Shown one piece after another: positions 12,201 through 23,384 of a DNA stretch of 64,000 nt. The position numbers were made by a program, and so were the translations under genes. The DNA is from Hymenoscyphus infarciens (Eukaryota > Ascomycota > Leotiomycetes > Helotiales > Helotiaceae): NCBI GenBank assembly GCA_001414345.1, contig LLCB01000202.1, forward strand, positions 1 through 64,000, read 5' to 3'. Under the pieces are notes generated by a model. The model was not told where the DNA came from. It saw only the letters and a list, made by a program, of their open reading frames with translations, and ran no database searches. How positions within the stretch are numbered: position 1 is the stretch's first letter; every line of letters begins with the position of its first letter.

Positions 12201-14056
12201 GATTCCTTCAAGTCTACCGGAGATGATGAAGTGACAACACTGAAAATCCGATCCTGCGTCTCGGTGAAGATCCTAGCATCTTGACCATCTTCTTGTCGGA
12301 TGATACGAACACCTCCATTCTTTGACATGCCATAGACGATAAAGGTACCAGAAGCAGTTACAAGAGTACGGTCAACCTGATCGAATTCCTTCTTCAGGCG
12401 AGCGATATCTAGAACAGACGCCTCGCGGAATGTAGGGCGAGGTTCTTCGGTAGCTTTGATGGAGATTGAAATCCATGGTTTCATTGGGAAGTTGTACACT
12501 GGAATAACAATATCCTCGTCAGCCTTGGAAACGGTCTCGACTTCGGCATCAGCACTCTCCCAGCTATCAGCAATATGTCCTTGGGCGGTATCGTCAATAA
12601 TTTCTTTGACAGCCTCCGCAACAGGTACAGGTAGTCCGTCAAGGGCACCGCTATTCTCCTCCTTCTCGAGCTGTTCTTTGATAGCTTGGGCAGTTGTCTC
12701 AGCTTGATGTTTGAAGTCAGCGTCGCTCTTGGCTGCGAGCAAATCTCTCAGGTCTTGCTCAATTGATGCCTGGCTTTCTTCACGCTCAGCGCGCACAATT
12801 GCCTCTTGAGCTTGCTTGTCAGCCTTGTTTCCAACCTCGCTGAGAGCATCCTGGACGGATTCTTTCTGGCCAGAGGCTCCCTTGCCTGCTGCACCGATGC
12901 CAATGAGTGCCTCGAGTGCAGAGCGTTCACCTGCCTGTGGGGTAGGTGGCTTTTGTGGAGACTCGATCTTTCGCTTGGTGTGAGCAGGGCTTGAAATTGT
13001 GCTTCTCTCATCCAGCTTGCGCTTGTTATCTGGTGAATCTTGTTGACGGGGCTTCTTCAAGATTTGAATCGCGGGGGCTGGAGAGTTGGAAGAGATTGGA
13101 CCAGCGCTAGTAGCCTTTGGTGTGCGGTTACGTGGCGAGGACGCAGCCAACTGATCAAATGGATTGACGTACGTGAATAGACCTTGGCTGTTCTTTGCAG
13201 GCTCCTGGCTCTCCTTTCCAAACTCATCCGTTGCCGCGCTTTCCATCATGCTCATGCTAAGAGAGGCATCCTCCAAAGCGTGTGTGATTTCCTCTACCTC
13301 ATCCGAAGAACTAGCCTTGCTTGGTGGGGTCATAATCTTGGCTGGCTTCATTCTTGGCGTGACTTCTGACTGTGATGGTTTTGGTTGGTTCAACAGTTGC
13401 AAGAGGTATGCTTGGGTGTCGGGAGGTGGCGAAGTAGTTGAATTGGTAAATGTATTTTGCGGTGTCGGTGCACTTGATGCCGCCTTGACACTGGGCTCTT
13501 GCGCTGCGCGGGGTTGAGAACCTGCCATCAAAGCAGCCAGAAGATCAGAACCTGCCCGAGGAGCAGATGTGCTAACTTGACCATGAACATCTGAAGCACC
13601 AAAATTCATGGAGGGCTCTCGGGATGGAGGCAATGGCGTGCCGATGGGCGGTGGTTGACTGGCAGATCCAGCGGAAGGTTGGCTGAACTTGAGAAGATTC
13701 AACAAGCTCGAGGTTCGATCTGCATTGGATGGTGCGCCCGCCGCGGCAGGAATACGCGCCTGAGGGGTCGCGGCTGGACTCATGATGGCGGAAGAATGAT
13801 GAGGCTGTTGATTGTGCGCAGGAGGTGTAGGGAGAGGGGAGGGGGAGGAGACTTGAGGTTGGTGATAGCCATGGGCCGCGTGTTGTTGGTGCTGTTGAGC
13901 TGGTGATGGTTGTTGGCCAAAGAAGGCGTTATTGGGTGGGTAGTAACTGTAACTGGGCTCGAGGGCGACCGGCTGTTTGTTATGCTGGGAGCGAAGTTGA
14001 GCAAAGAGGGAATCTAAGCCATTGCTCTCGCCCGGAGCGCCAGGGAATCCAGACAT
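9295..14056 (-). CDS. EDC4/Pdc1-like mRNA decapping scaffold
   Basis: Two exons, complement(9295-9525, 9584-14056), giving about 1567 aa. The intron (9526-9583) has GTAAGC, a TACTGAC branch site and TTAG, and joins GEL to DDQARNLIPKL in frame. Order: residues 1 to about 500 are disordered and rich in Pro, Gln and Ser, with Ala/Glu helices; a WD40-like beta-propeller runs from about 510 to 900 (PWISISIK, SKNGGVRIIRQEDGQ, KAGRVKFWDIRG, LQLWDLALQKPV); a charged Ser/Lys linker follows; then a long helical, coiled-coil region and a compact C-terminal domain (AVIQWLQTKREQEFFARFF, LNARIAWMDMIL). This matches animal EDC4/Ge-1 and S. pombe Pdc1, which scaffold Dcp2 in P-bodies. Start chosen at the first in-frame ATG. 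Confidence 0.92.
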
Positions 14057-15201
14057 GGTGGTAAGAATCGAAGCGCACCAAAGGCGCAGATGGAAAGTTT
14101 GCGGCGATGAATCGAATTAGAATTCAAAATGGGGGAAGATTGGTTTGCGATGTGAATTGAAGGTGGGTGGGTGGAGGAAGACGAGAATCGCACAGCCGTG
14201 ACCACTCTTGCTCAAGAGCAAAGAGAACGGCGATGGGAAACAAGTGTAGGTAGAGGTTTGAAGGTGACGAGATGGGAGGAAGGTGTATGTATTATAGGTG
14301 CGCAAGTTGAAGTTGCGGAGAAGAAAAGTACAAGAGCTTGTCCGCAAGCTTGAACTTTAAGCAAGGCTCGCCAGGAGGTCTGTGCTCCTAGCCTCGTTGA
14401 AAAAAGTTAAAAGCGGCCGCTCATTCATACCAAGTATCTCATGCCGCTTTAATAGATGAATCTGTGGCCCAGCCCAGTGCTCAAAGGCCGATCTTGCTTC
14501 ACAGTGCCCCAGGCCCATCCGCCCCTTCACGTCGTATCCGTCGTTCTGTCATACTGCCACTGCCCGTCACCCTCTGCTCTGCTCTGCTCCGCTCCGCTCT
14601 GGCGATTCTTCCTCTCCTTGAGTACAACGTGCCAATACCAATACCAATACCAATACCAATACCATATTCCCCAACTCCAACTCTGAAGAAAACGACGCTT
14701 GTGCCCTTGTCTTGACCAGCTGAACAAGAACCGCACCGCAGCAACCGTCGTGTGCTCAAGCCGCCGTGCCTTGCCTGATGACCGTCACCCCTCGGCATCA
14801 GAAACGCTGCGCAAACCTGGAATAAAAGAAATAATAGGAATAATAGAAAGGAAACGAAACGAAACGACTAGACTGCAGCATGTTTTGTCTACGGAGGTAC
14901 CTTTATTCCAACCTTCCCCATCCCCATCCGTTCTGCCGCTTGACGCTGACCTGACTTATTCTCCAGCTGGCTGCCCCTCCTATTTATCCCCACGAATGCC
15001 TCGCCCATATTCATCTTCCTCTTCTTCATCTGCACCTACTTCCTGAATCGGCCATGTGTATACTGCTCCTTTCTCCTCATGATACTCTTCGCCTCCTCCT
15101 GCCACTGGTCGGATCACTGCTTCTTCGACTTCAGCAGTAACTGGTTCGAACCCAGGGGGCCCGCCTCAACTCTCTCCTCCAACTTGGTCAACTCATCCGC
15201 C
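14057..15201. promoter_or_regulatory. Upstream region of the EDC4-type gene with a CCAATA microsatellite
   Basis: About 1.1 kb upstream of the 14056 start. It contains a run of about five CCAATA units (14635-14664) within C/T-rich sequence. Open frames overlapping the microsatellite on both strands are by-products of it. Likely 5' UTR plus promoter, possibly shared with a rightward transcript from about 15.2 kb. Confidence 0.5.
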
Positions 15202-15411
15202 ATGTCGAATCAAACCCTGGACCAGGTCGGCATATACGCAGGTGCATTAAACAATACTGCTTTTGCCTTGGCAGGGACAGCGTTGGAGGAGGCAAAGCGA
15301 CAATTAGCAACGAAGACGGAATGGACCGGAATTGGCGTGGAATGGCTACGAAGCCTTCTAGGGCGAAGGGAATGGCGATTACCATGCGTAGATGTGTACG
15401 TTCGTCTGTGA
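15202..15411 (+). CDS. Possible small protein, unrecognised
   Basis: An ATG in fair context (TCCGCCATGTC) opens 69 codons. The product begins MSNQTLDQVGIYAGALNN and has a helical Ala/Leu/Glu-rich middle. The open frame extends 41 codons further upstream to 15079, but that part looks like C/T-rich leader. It could be a first exon, with GTACGT near 15397 as donor, but I found no convincing continuation. No family recognised. Confidence 0.25.
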   Translation: MSNQTLDQVGIYAGALNNTAFALAGTALEEAKRQLATKTEWTGIGVEWLRSLLGRREWRLPCVDVYVRL

Positions 15412-16130
15412 GAGCCGGGTTGGACATGATACAAAAGAAGTAATGGGCTCACGGATATATGGCATTGGTCTGGTTGGCGTTATACAATAAATGGTATTAT
15501 TCAATCTGGCATGGGGACTGTCAAACTTGCACATCGGGCTAGCGTTTTCCACTTCGATTTGGGATAGTTATTTGCATAACCCGAGGAGTTCGTGTATTAT
15601 TTTTGATGATCGGGAAGCTTCTTTTGAACTTTTGCGCCGTAACGGGATATGAGGGTAGATCAGAGGGCCGGTTGCTAGCAGATGCTCGTGGGATGGCGAG
15701 AGAATCAACTTAGAAGTCCTTGTTATTGGTTAATCACCAAATTCTCAACTTGCTGCTCTTGTCTTGTTCCCGGTGTTTTTTTTGTTTTTTTTTACCGAGC
15801 TGGCGGGCCCACTGCACTGTTTTTGTTTGCTTTTTCGATGGAGTGTGGTTGAACTGACTCGACAGTGCAAGATCACTTTTATTAGGCGTAGTAGCACTAG
15901 CGACGAGTCATTGCTGTGCTCGTTCTTACCTAGTAGAGACCTTTTCTTATTTTTGCGTCTATTCACAGGAGTAGTCTACGTGTGGGAGATGCGAGATGCG
16001 AGATGCGGAATGCGAAGCGGTATTGGGAAATGGAGTACTCGATTTCTTGCTCTTTCTTACTCTAGAGGACGCTGTTGGAAGTATGAAGACTTTAGGCTTA
16101 TAAGCTGACCGCTGTATTTCAGTGGACCTC
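15412..16130. other. Intergenic region before the transposon-relic island
   Basis: Mixed composition with T-tracts near 15776-15793 and a short ATGCGAG repeat near 15986-16010. No supported gene. AT content rises towards the island that begins at about 16.1 kb. Confidence 0.5.
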
Positions 16131-18990
16131 GTTGTAAATCAGAGCTCCGCTGTTTTTTCTATAGGTTCGTTCGCGCCTGTGGCTTCAAGGTGTCGGCGCC
16201 TTTTACAAGGAGGTGACGAATTAGAAGCTCTAGGGTAACTTACAGGGCATTACAGGGCATTGGTGGATTGCATTGCGCCCGGAGAATAGCATCTACCCTC
16301 GGATATAGGAAGTTCTTTACATCACCTTAAACTCCTTCTTGATTTTCGTTCTATTTTGCCTTTATATCTATACCTATTTCGTATACATATTCACAATATA
16401 TCAGGACTTTCGCTAGGTGATGGCTATAGCCTAAGCTAATAATGTTCGAGCTTGTCTAATTCTCTTCCACGTTCTTAGAGCTTAAAGAGTCTTTAGCTGC
16501 CTACCCGCCAAGTGCTGAAGCAGACCTTAACGCGGAATCAAAAGATTTATTCGGGATGCTACGAGGTCTGTTTTACGCCGAGTGGCAATTTCTGGGAGGC
16601 TGTGGTATACGGTTTTCATCTAGCATCTGGCATGCGGTCTTTTTACGAGGCACTAGACGAGGTTAAGAGAAGCGGAAAGCGAATATTTTCTAACGCCGGT
16701 TTGACTTTTTGTTACCACCAGAGTTCAAGACGAGAATACGCGAGAATAGACTCAGTTAAAAGAGGCGGAATAATTTAAAGCTTCTTCTCGGATTTTCAAA
16801 TGCCTTGGAATATCCCTGGTAAAGATAGAGTAGTGAGTAATGTTTGCACTCATTTTACTAACCCCTCTTTTAAATAATCACAGCCTTCCTAAAATATAAT
16901 TTACTTATTTTCAAACTTTCCTATAACTCGATCCGTATTTATTTCCTAACAAAGTTATTCTCTTTCTAAATACTTATTATTAACGTATTATAGACCTAGT
17001 AGAGTAGAAAGCGCGGGTTACTGTCTTTCCCCGCTCCTCTTAGGTTCGCATAGCACTTAAAGCTAAAACTGTTTCGAGGCTAGAAAGAGTACTTAAATAA
17101 TCTGATTTAATATAGCTCTTCTTAATAAGAGGAGATTTCATTTCTAGAAACGCGTTGACTGCTTGAAGTTATAACCCTTGACCTAGTCGAGAGAGTTAAT
17201 TAAGATACTACGTAATATATTCTATGAAGTATAGAAGTATATAAACTCATATACCTCGCGTAAGAAGCCTATAAGAATCGTGCCCGACGAGAAACTACCT
17301 GAGGACTTCACGACTAATTACTTAGTCCGAAGTATCGAAGAGCTTAAGGAAATCTTGTAATTATATAATGAATCGATCCAAACCCTAAGAAGTGGGTTTA
17401 ACCTTTAGCTTAAGAGAGAGAACTTAAGAAGGAATTGCTCTTATACCTAGAATATACTACGATTCTAGAGATACGCTATCTTTAAGAGACGAAGGAAGAA
17501 TACAAAGCTTCGGAGGTTTCTTCAGAGCTGTTTAAAAAGTAGATTCTCTTCTATACAAAGCTATATCTAGTTAAAGATAGAGAAGTAAGAGATTAATATA
17601 ATCTTCGTATTTATATCTCTTTACACCTCTCTCTAAGCCTCTCTATGAAAACTTATATCTCTAATAAATTAGAAAATAATTCTATCTTAATATTTTGAAA
17701 TCTATCTTATGAATCTCATCTCTCTCTATAGTCTTTCTTACGTCTATTCTCCTAGTATCAAATCAGTCTACTCCAGTTTAAGTTATATTAAAAGGATTTA
17801 TTTAGCAGAGCTCTAGGGTTACTGTTTATCATATCTCCGCCTTCTTTTGAACGCGCTTAATACTTGAAAGTCTCCTCGCTTATACGACTCTAGGTTTATC
17901 GACGTAGCTCTTCTTAATCGTATACTATTTAGCGGAGAGTAAGTGAATCGACACTGCTCTTCGACACTCTTATATCTTATTATACGAGATACCCTAGAAC
18001 TATAAAAGCGCTTAATCGAAAAGGTCTAGGAAAACGACGATATTTAGTTTCCGCTTCTTCTTAAACCTTTTCAGATAATTTTAAGTCACTTACTCTACTT
18101 ATTTAGCATAATGCGTATAAATATAGAGCCTAGATAGTAATATCTATTTCTCTTATCTGAAACTCTTAAAAAGCCTTCTTTAAATATCGAGGTTAGCTTT
18201 ATAGAAGATAGCTAACTTATTTTTATAAGAATCTTAAAATGTTCTATTACTAAGCTAAACTTACTATATATCAAACTAGGTAACTCCTAGTCAGCGCTAG
18301 TATCTTAAAACAGAGTTTAGATTCCTAGAGTTAATAAGATAAAGAGGCGACAAACTTATAATAGCTCGAAACGTATACTACTACGAAAGAGGTATATAGA
18401 AGTACGTTTAATAGAATAATATATATAAATACTAGGCTTAATACTAAGAAAAAGACTAAATTCGCTTTTCTGAAATAGAGAGAGTTAGAGTATTTCTATA
18501 TAGAAGTTTAGATAATACTAAAGGTCTAAAACTAAAACCTCTATAATATAGATAATAATAATATCTAAAACCTAACTAATAACTAACCTTAGTATTTCTA
18601 AATAGCTAGCTATTTATAAATTTTTCTTATATAAATAGAAAATAGAGTAAATAAAGCTATTACTATAATTTAAGATATACTAATACTATAACGCTTATTT
18701 AAATTAGTAATAAGATTATCTATCTCTTAGATAAATATATTAAAAAAGTTTTAAATACTTATAAGATTATTTTTATCTATACCTCTAAAGTACTTTTAAA
18801 TATTAATAATTCTAAGATTAGTAAAATTAATAGTAAAAAGAGAGAGATTATCTAATATCTTATATATCTTAGCTTACTTCTTACTTGCTCTAAGGCCTGA
18901 GATTCCTTTCTTTCTTTTAAGATTAGAATTTAATAGTATCTTAATTAAAAATACTATTTTAAAAAAATTAGTCAAGTATAGTTTTACTAC
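16131..18990. mobile_element. RIP-degraded transposable-element relic island
   Basis: About 2.9 kb of increasingly AT- and TA-rich DNA with stops in every frame. Its first part (about 16270-16600) matches a second copy at about 21790-22140 over roughly 300 bp, sharing for instance a TATTTCGTATA.ATAT segment and the coding-like string SAEADLNAESKDL versus NAELVAELKDL. That shared open fragment suggests a decayed retroelement gag or transposase, but the class cannot be fixed. No terminal repeats were recognised at either end. Differences between the copies are dominated by transitions, consistent with RIP. Confidence 0.7.
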
Positions 18991-19358
18991 TATACATTAA
19001 AACTTTCTATAACTACTAGATTTTTGCTTAGTGTAGGAAATTTGAGGACAGGTAGAAGATAGAGTGGAAGGGGATTTTTAGTTGTTGGAGACAATGGGTT
19101 ATTACTTTTGAAAGAAGAGAACAAAAGGAAGAACTGAAAGAACACTGCTCTTTGAATGAAGAGAACAGTAGGCGATACAACGAGAGACGAGAAATATGGT
19201 TCTTTGTGGAGACTAATGAAAGGAGGGAAACAATGTTGTTGTCTCTCTATAACTTTCACCACTGGAGGTCTGACCCAAGCAGATCCAGCTTCTTACCATC
19301 CATCTTGATAGCATCTCTCCATTCGAATAGCAACACCAACGTCTTTGACAGTTCGAAA
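18991..19358. promoter_or_regulatory. Upstream region of the Cys-rich module gene
   Basis: Base composition returns to normal here. An ATG at 19152 lies in frame with the gene and would add 69 residues. That stretch is Arg/Glu/Asn-rich without domain features, and a second ATG at 19359 has better context (CGAAAATGAG), so I treat 19152-19358 as 5' leader. Confidence 0.45.
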
Positions 19359-20249
19359 ATGAGTCAATATCAATATATCAACCCCAGCCTTCTGGCCCAG
19401 TCCGTATATCCTTCTGAGTATATGAGTTTCCAGGCTCAAGACCAAAGTTCATATCCTGAACCAGATTACCAGACTGAGTTTCAGCCTATGGATATGGAGT
19501 TAAATTATGAGGTACCTCCAACTTACGCCGACCCTGAAAGCTGCGTGGAACCTAGTATTCCATTTTTTCCAAGCTCTGGAAACATGGAATTTGATTCTGA
19601 TTTCTACCCAGAGGCTGAAGCTCTAGAACCATATGAGCATCCCCTCCCTCAATCAACAGGTTGGAATAGTCTTCCATATGTGAGCCCAAGCCCAAGCCCA
19701 CGGGCAGAAAAGGCTCAAGTACCTGAGCCGCAACGGCCAACTGAGACTAGAGATAGAGATTCAAAACCAGGTCGGCCAAAGGGAGTGCAGGGTCGGACTT
19801 GCACTTGCGGTTGTGGAAAGCGCCTTAATTTACCTCTGCTTCGCCAGCACGCCGTCGACCGATGGATTGCAGCCGGTATCTTGGACGGATTCGATGAGAT
19901 TGAAGCAGGATCTACAACCTACACGGTAGCAGAGCTGTTTCAACAAGCTTCATCAGTTTCAGGTAGACGAGGTGTCTATAAATGCGTTTGCGGTTGTAGG
20001 ACGAGCAAGGTCACTCGCAATAAGATGCTCCAGCATCTTGTTCTAAGATTGAACTGGGAGGGGAATATTCTTGCTGAAGAGTTCGAAGTCTTTGAGATCT
20101 TGCATCAACAAATGGCGAAGAACCTTGAGGCGAATCTGATCCGCGCCGAACGATTGAAGCAGGAAGCTATCCGGAAGGGAACCTACCGGGGAGCTGGCTT
20201 CAACGGACGGAAAGGCATGAGGAAAAACAAGCGACCACATTGTTATTGA
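19359..20249 (+). CDS. Unrecognised protein with two CxCGC...H modules
   Basis: Single-exon protein of 296 aa. Residues 1 to about 130 are Tyr/Pro/Glu/Gln-rich and low-complexity (MSQYQYINPSLLAQ at the start), resembling an activation or prion-like segment. A basic linker (RDSKPGRPKG) leads to two related Cys-rich units: CTCGC followed after 11 residues by His, and CVCGC followed after 12 residues by His, about 57 residues apart. The tail is helical and ends in a Lys/Arg-rich stretch (GRKGMRKNKRPHCY). The C-x-C-x-C-x(11,12)-H spacing suggests paired metal binding, and the basic flanks suggest nucleic-acid contact; both are inference. I do not recognise the family. The gene lies between two copies of one decayed element, so it may be lineage-specific or moved. 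Confidence 0.75.
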   Translation: MSQYQYINPSLLAQSVYPSEYMSFQAQDQSSYPEPDYQTEFQPMDMELNYEVPPTYADPESCVEPSIPFFPSSGNMEFDSDFYPEAEALEPYEHPLPQSTGWNSLPYVSPSPSPRAEKAQVPEPQRPTETRDRDSKPGRPKGVQGRTCTCGCGKRLNLPLLRQHAVDRWIAAGILDGFDEIEAGSTTYTVAELFQQASSVSGRRGVYKCVCGCRTSKVTRNKMLQHLVLRLNWEGNILAEEFEVFEILHQQMAKNLEANLIRAERLKQEAIRKGTYRGAGFNGRKGMRKNKRPHCY

Positions 20250-20694
20250 GTACGAAGACAAGTAGAATACTTCGATTGTACTCGTCGATGAAAGGTCACC
20301 CATGCTCCCTCTCCTCGCTTCTGTGATTTTTCTCCTATCCTCACTAGATTGACCATGGCTAACAATCTACTTTACTCCTGGAATACCTCTAGACACTCTA
20401 CATGGAATGCTCTAATCACTAGATTGCTAAGGAAAGTCGCTTCCTAAAATTTGTTTTTTCTTTGGCGTTTCTGGTTCAATATAATATAATAACTTACAAA
20501 ACGATGGCCCAACTTTTGACATAAGCAAAGGCGTGACGACCAATGGAAACAACAAGTTGCTAGAAATGATATATTGTCCTTATTCGTAACTATTCAATTA
20601 CTAATATTCAATTACTCAATTTACGGTAATTCAGAAATCAAAAAGAAGCACGGATTTGAAGAACTCGATTTCCAATTCTCTAATGCTACAAGTG
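20250..20694. other. Intergenic region
   Basis: Contains the 3' UTR of the gene ending at 20249 and short AT-rich runs such as repeated ATTCAATTACT near 20588-20620. Nothing else is supported. Confidence 0.5.
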
Positions 20695-21240
20695 TCAGAG
20701 ATCTTGTTCCATGAACCAATAGCCACGATCTCCAACGAAAAGGACAGCAGCTTTTAGAGCATCCTTGACTCCCTTCGAGGTGTGAAATTCAAGGCTATTG
20801 GATTCGGAAGCCAAAGCCGCAGTCTCCTCGCCCAAAGCTAATGCCTTAGACTTAAGGGGAAGGTCGTCGTTGTCATCATCATCACCGTCTTCATCATCGT
20901 CTAGTGCCTCAACTTTCGCGATCAAAGCATCCATCATGGCCGTTAGCTTTGGGCAATTGAGTTCTGCTTCGGGATCTAGGAATCTTCTCTATTCATAATT
21001 CATATCATTCCTAACCGAAAGAGGGAAGAGGTACCGAAAATATTTAAAATCATTCTGTCGTAAGCCCAATTCATGATATTGACTTGTTTGCCGTGATTTT
21101 TGCCTTCTGTTTCTCGAACTTCGTTCTATTTCTCTGCGAAGGCGTGAAAAGCTGCCTTGCCTTTCACTTTCTCGATTTTCTGTTCTGCTTTCAGCCAAAA
21201 TAACCTCGGTGATGGGTTCGTAAACCCAAGGCTTCGTCAT
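20695..21240 (-). CDS. Possible small acidic protein, gene model uncertain
   Basis: Two minus-strand open stretches suggest one small gene. The 3' part (20695 to about 20990) encodes RRFLDPEAELNCPKLTAMMD, an Asp-rich run (DDDEDGDDDDNDD), then a helical segment ending GDRGYWFMEQDL; it follows a possible TAG acceptor. The 5' part (20989-21240) starts MTKPWVYEPITEVILAES and is Arg/Ser-rich. I could not find a donor whose phase joins the two cleanly: the best one (GTACCT, about 21032) is in the wrong phase. Either a sequencing or annotation detail is missing or the gene is damaged. No family recognised. Confidence 0.3.
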
Positions 21241-21789
21241 AGTGTGTGGTTTGTTGATTTAGGGAAGGTTTGAATCTTCGAGAGATATCTAACACGTCCC
21301 CTAGCCACAATGCTTTGTTGCAATTGATGCCGAGGCGGTGAGGGGTCAAGCGAGATTGCAGTGTCAGCCTCTGGAGCCTCAACTTGAAGTACGATGGAGT
21401 GGTTAGTTTTTATGAAAGACTGCTAACATTTGGGCCCAGTTTAAGACCATCTGAGTTTAGAAGAAGAGTAAATACCAAAGATTATTAGATTCACTTTGAT
21501 GCGGTAGTTTTTTTTTGCGAGTGAAAGTAGCTGAGAAGGTTTTGGCGAGAAAAGATTACACGAGGGCTTGGGACTCTGCTTTTCCAGCTAGCTACTGTAC
21601 CGAAGTACTTCTGTTGGTCGAGGCCAAGTGGTTATCAGTGATAAAGTGCTAGTAGCGAAGAGGAAAGAGAAGAAAGCCACTGTTCTTTATATAATAAAAA
21701 GTACTATTATAATAAAAACATAGACCGAGTAATAAAGGAACAAACTACGAAAGATCTTAGTTCTAACGGTAGATATAAACTATAGGAAT
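21241..21789. other. Intergenic, grading into relic DNA
   Basis: Probable promoter of the minus-strand candidate, then AT-rich sequence from about 21690 that leads into the second copy of the degraded element. No gene supported. Confidence 0.5.
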
Positions 21790-22140
21790 CCGGAGAACAG
21801 CTTCCATTCTCAGATATAAGAAAATCTTGTCTTCTAGCCTTAACATTATTCATTTTCGCTTTATTTTACTTTTACTTTTACAATTACGTCTATTTCGTAT
21901 ATATATTTATAAGATATTAGGACTTAATATAATTAAAAACCTAGAGGAGTTTTGCTAAGTAATAGAGGCAGCCTAAACTAATATTAGCCGAGCCTGTTTA
22001 ATTCTTTTACTAGAACCTGTGAGGTATTTAGCTGCCCACTGCTAAGTGCTAATGCGGAGCTTGTTGCAGAGTTAAAAGACTTGCTAGAGAAGCTACGCTG
22101 TCTCTTTTATGTCCTTTAGCAGTTTCTAGCAAGTCTAGAA
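21790..22140. mobile_element. Second copy of the degraded element
   Basis: Colinear with about 16270-16600: both contain a CGGAGAA.AGC start, a T-rich run, the TATTTCGTATA segment, GCCTAA.CTAATA, and the coding-like run ending near FLASLEP. The coding-like frame here reads NAELVAELKDLLEKLRCLFY, then a TAG, and continues about 45 more codons to near 22275. Same orientation as the first copy. The class is unassigned. Confidence 0.65.
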
Positions 22141-23384
22141 CCTTTTATAATTATTCCTAGGGATGAAGCTGGTGTTTTCACTAGCAATTGTCGGCTCGCA
22201 ACTAAGAAGGAGGTTCATGAAGCTCGTCAATTGCTTACCCTGATTGCCCCCAGGGAAGTGCGTTTGATCTTTGGTTGACGCCGGAGCTTGAGGCGAGAAT
22301 GGTCTCTTTGAAGGAATAATGTGAAGCCTCTTCTAGGGATCTTCTGAACACTATCCTTAGTGAAGGAGTTTGGAAATTGGAGATAAAGTTACGAGATATA
22401 CTATCGATGGTGTAACCACGCACAGCAAATGGTATTTTTCGTGTAAGGGCGTCAATAATTACTTAGTATCGAAGGTATCCAGCCATCCTCAGGTAAGCAT
22501 TTTAAACACACAACAAGCCCTTCTATTCCAACTAGTTTGGCGAAAATAGTTGTAGAATATCCTTACACGTAAGGTCAAGCTTTCCACTCGGCAATTTTAG
22601 CCCTGTCAAAACTTCATACTCTCTCTTTTCTCTGGTCTATAAATCAAGCGCTTTCTACTTGAATTTTCCGCCTGAACAGAAACTCTGTTGCCAAAAACGA
22701 GTGTGGAGGCCTCCACATATCCAGATGCACTTGCGGGAATCTATGCCTATCGTGGATTACCGAGCTATACAAAGCCAGCTCTCTTTATTGGCCGTGATTT
22801 TCTCAACAAAAGATCTAACAAGGACTTTGTTCGCTACCATTGAGCTCATGAAGACAACCAATTTCAATAAAGAGAACTTTATAGACTGGCACCAGAAGCG
22901 AGAAGTTCAAATTATTGAAAAGTGCCTTTGAGTAAGGCAATTTGTTAACAGTACATAACACCAGTTGCAATGTTGGTATTCTCCACGATGGACAATTGAA
23001 GTCCCACACGATAGCATCAGAAATTTTCTATAAAGAAAACAAAGCAAACACTCCAGAAAAAAACCCTCGTTCTTACCAAAGTGTAATTGAACAAAACAGA
23101 AATGCTCTTGTTAACGTCCCCCCCCCCCCCATTCCTAAAAAAGGAAGCTAAAAGTAAACAGGTCTCACTACCTCAAAAACCCTCATCGAAACAGTAAATG
23201 CCGTCTCCAAAATGCACTAACCCCATCTGTATTTACTCTTGTAAGGCTCGCAAAACAGATTCATTAGAAGTGCTTAACTGTCTCCAGATCCCCCATCCGA
23301 TTCTCTTCTCCCCAGCTTCATTGTCTTTCTCAGCATACACACCTTAGACATATTTATCCACACGAAAATATTCTCATCGCAAAC
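22141..23384. other. Intergenic region upstream of the zinc-finger gene
   Basis: About 1.2 kb with only short unrelated open frames. A poly-C run of about 12 lies near 23120. The last 200 bp are C/T-rich and probably form the promoter and leader of the gene at 23385. Confidence 0.5.

Noticed and set aside
9877..14004. Many open frames opposite or out of frame with the EDC4-type gene
   Set aside because: They are shadows of a long GC-balanced coding region; none has its own signature.
14456..14798. Open frames encoding IPIPIP, YWYWYW and GIGIGI repeats
   Set aside because: They are translations of the CCAATA microsatellite in different frames.
15130..15165. TGGTTCGAACCCAGG, resembling a tRNA T-arm
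   Set aside because: No matching acceptor stem, anticodon arm or A-box could be folded around it on either strand.
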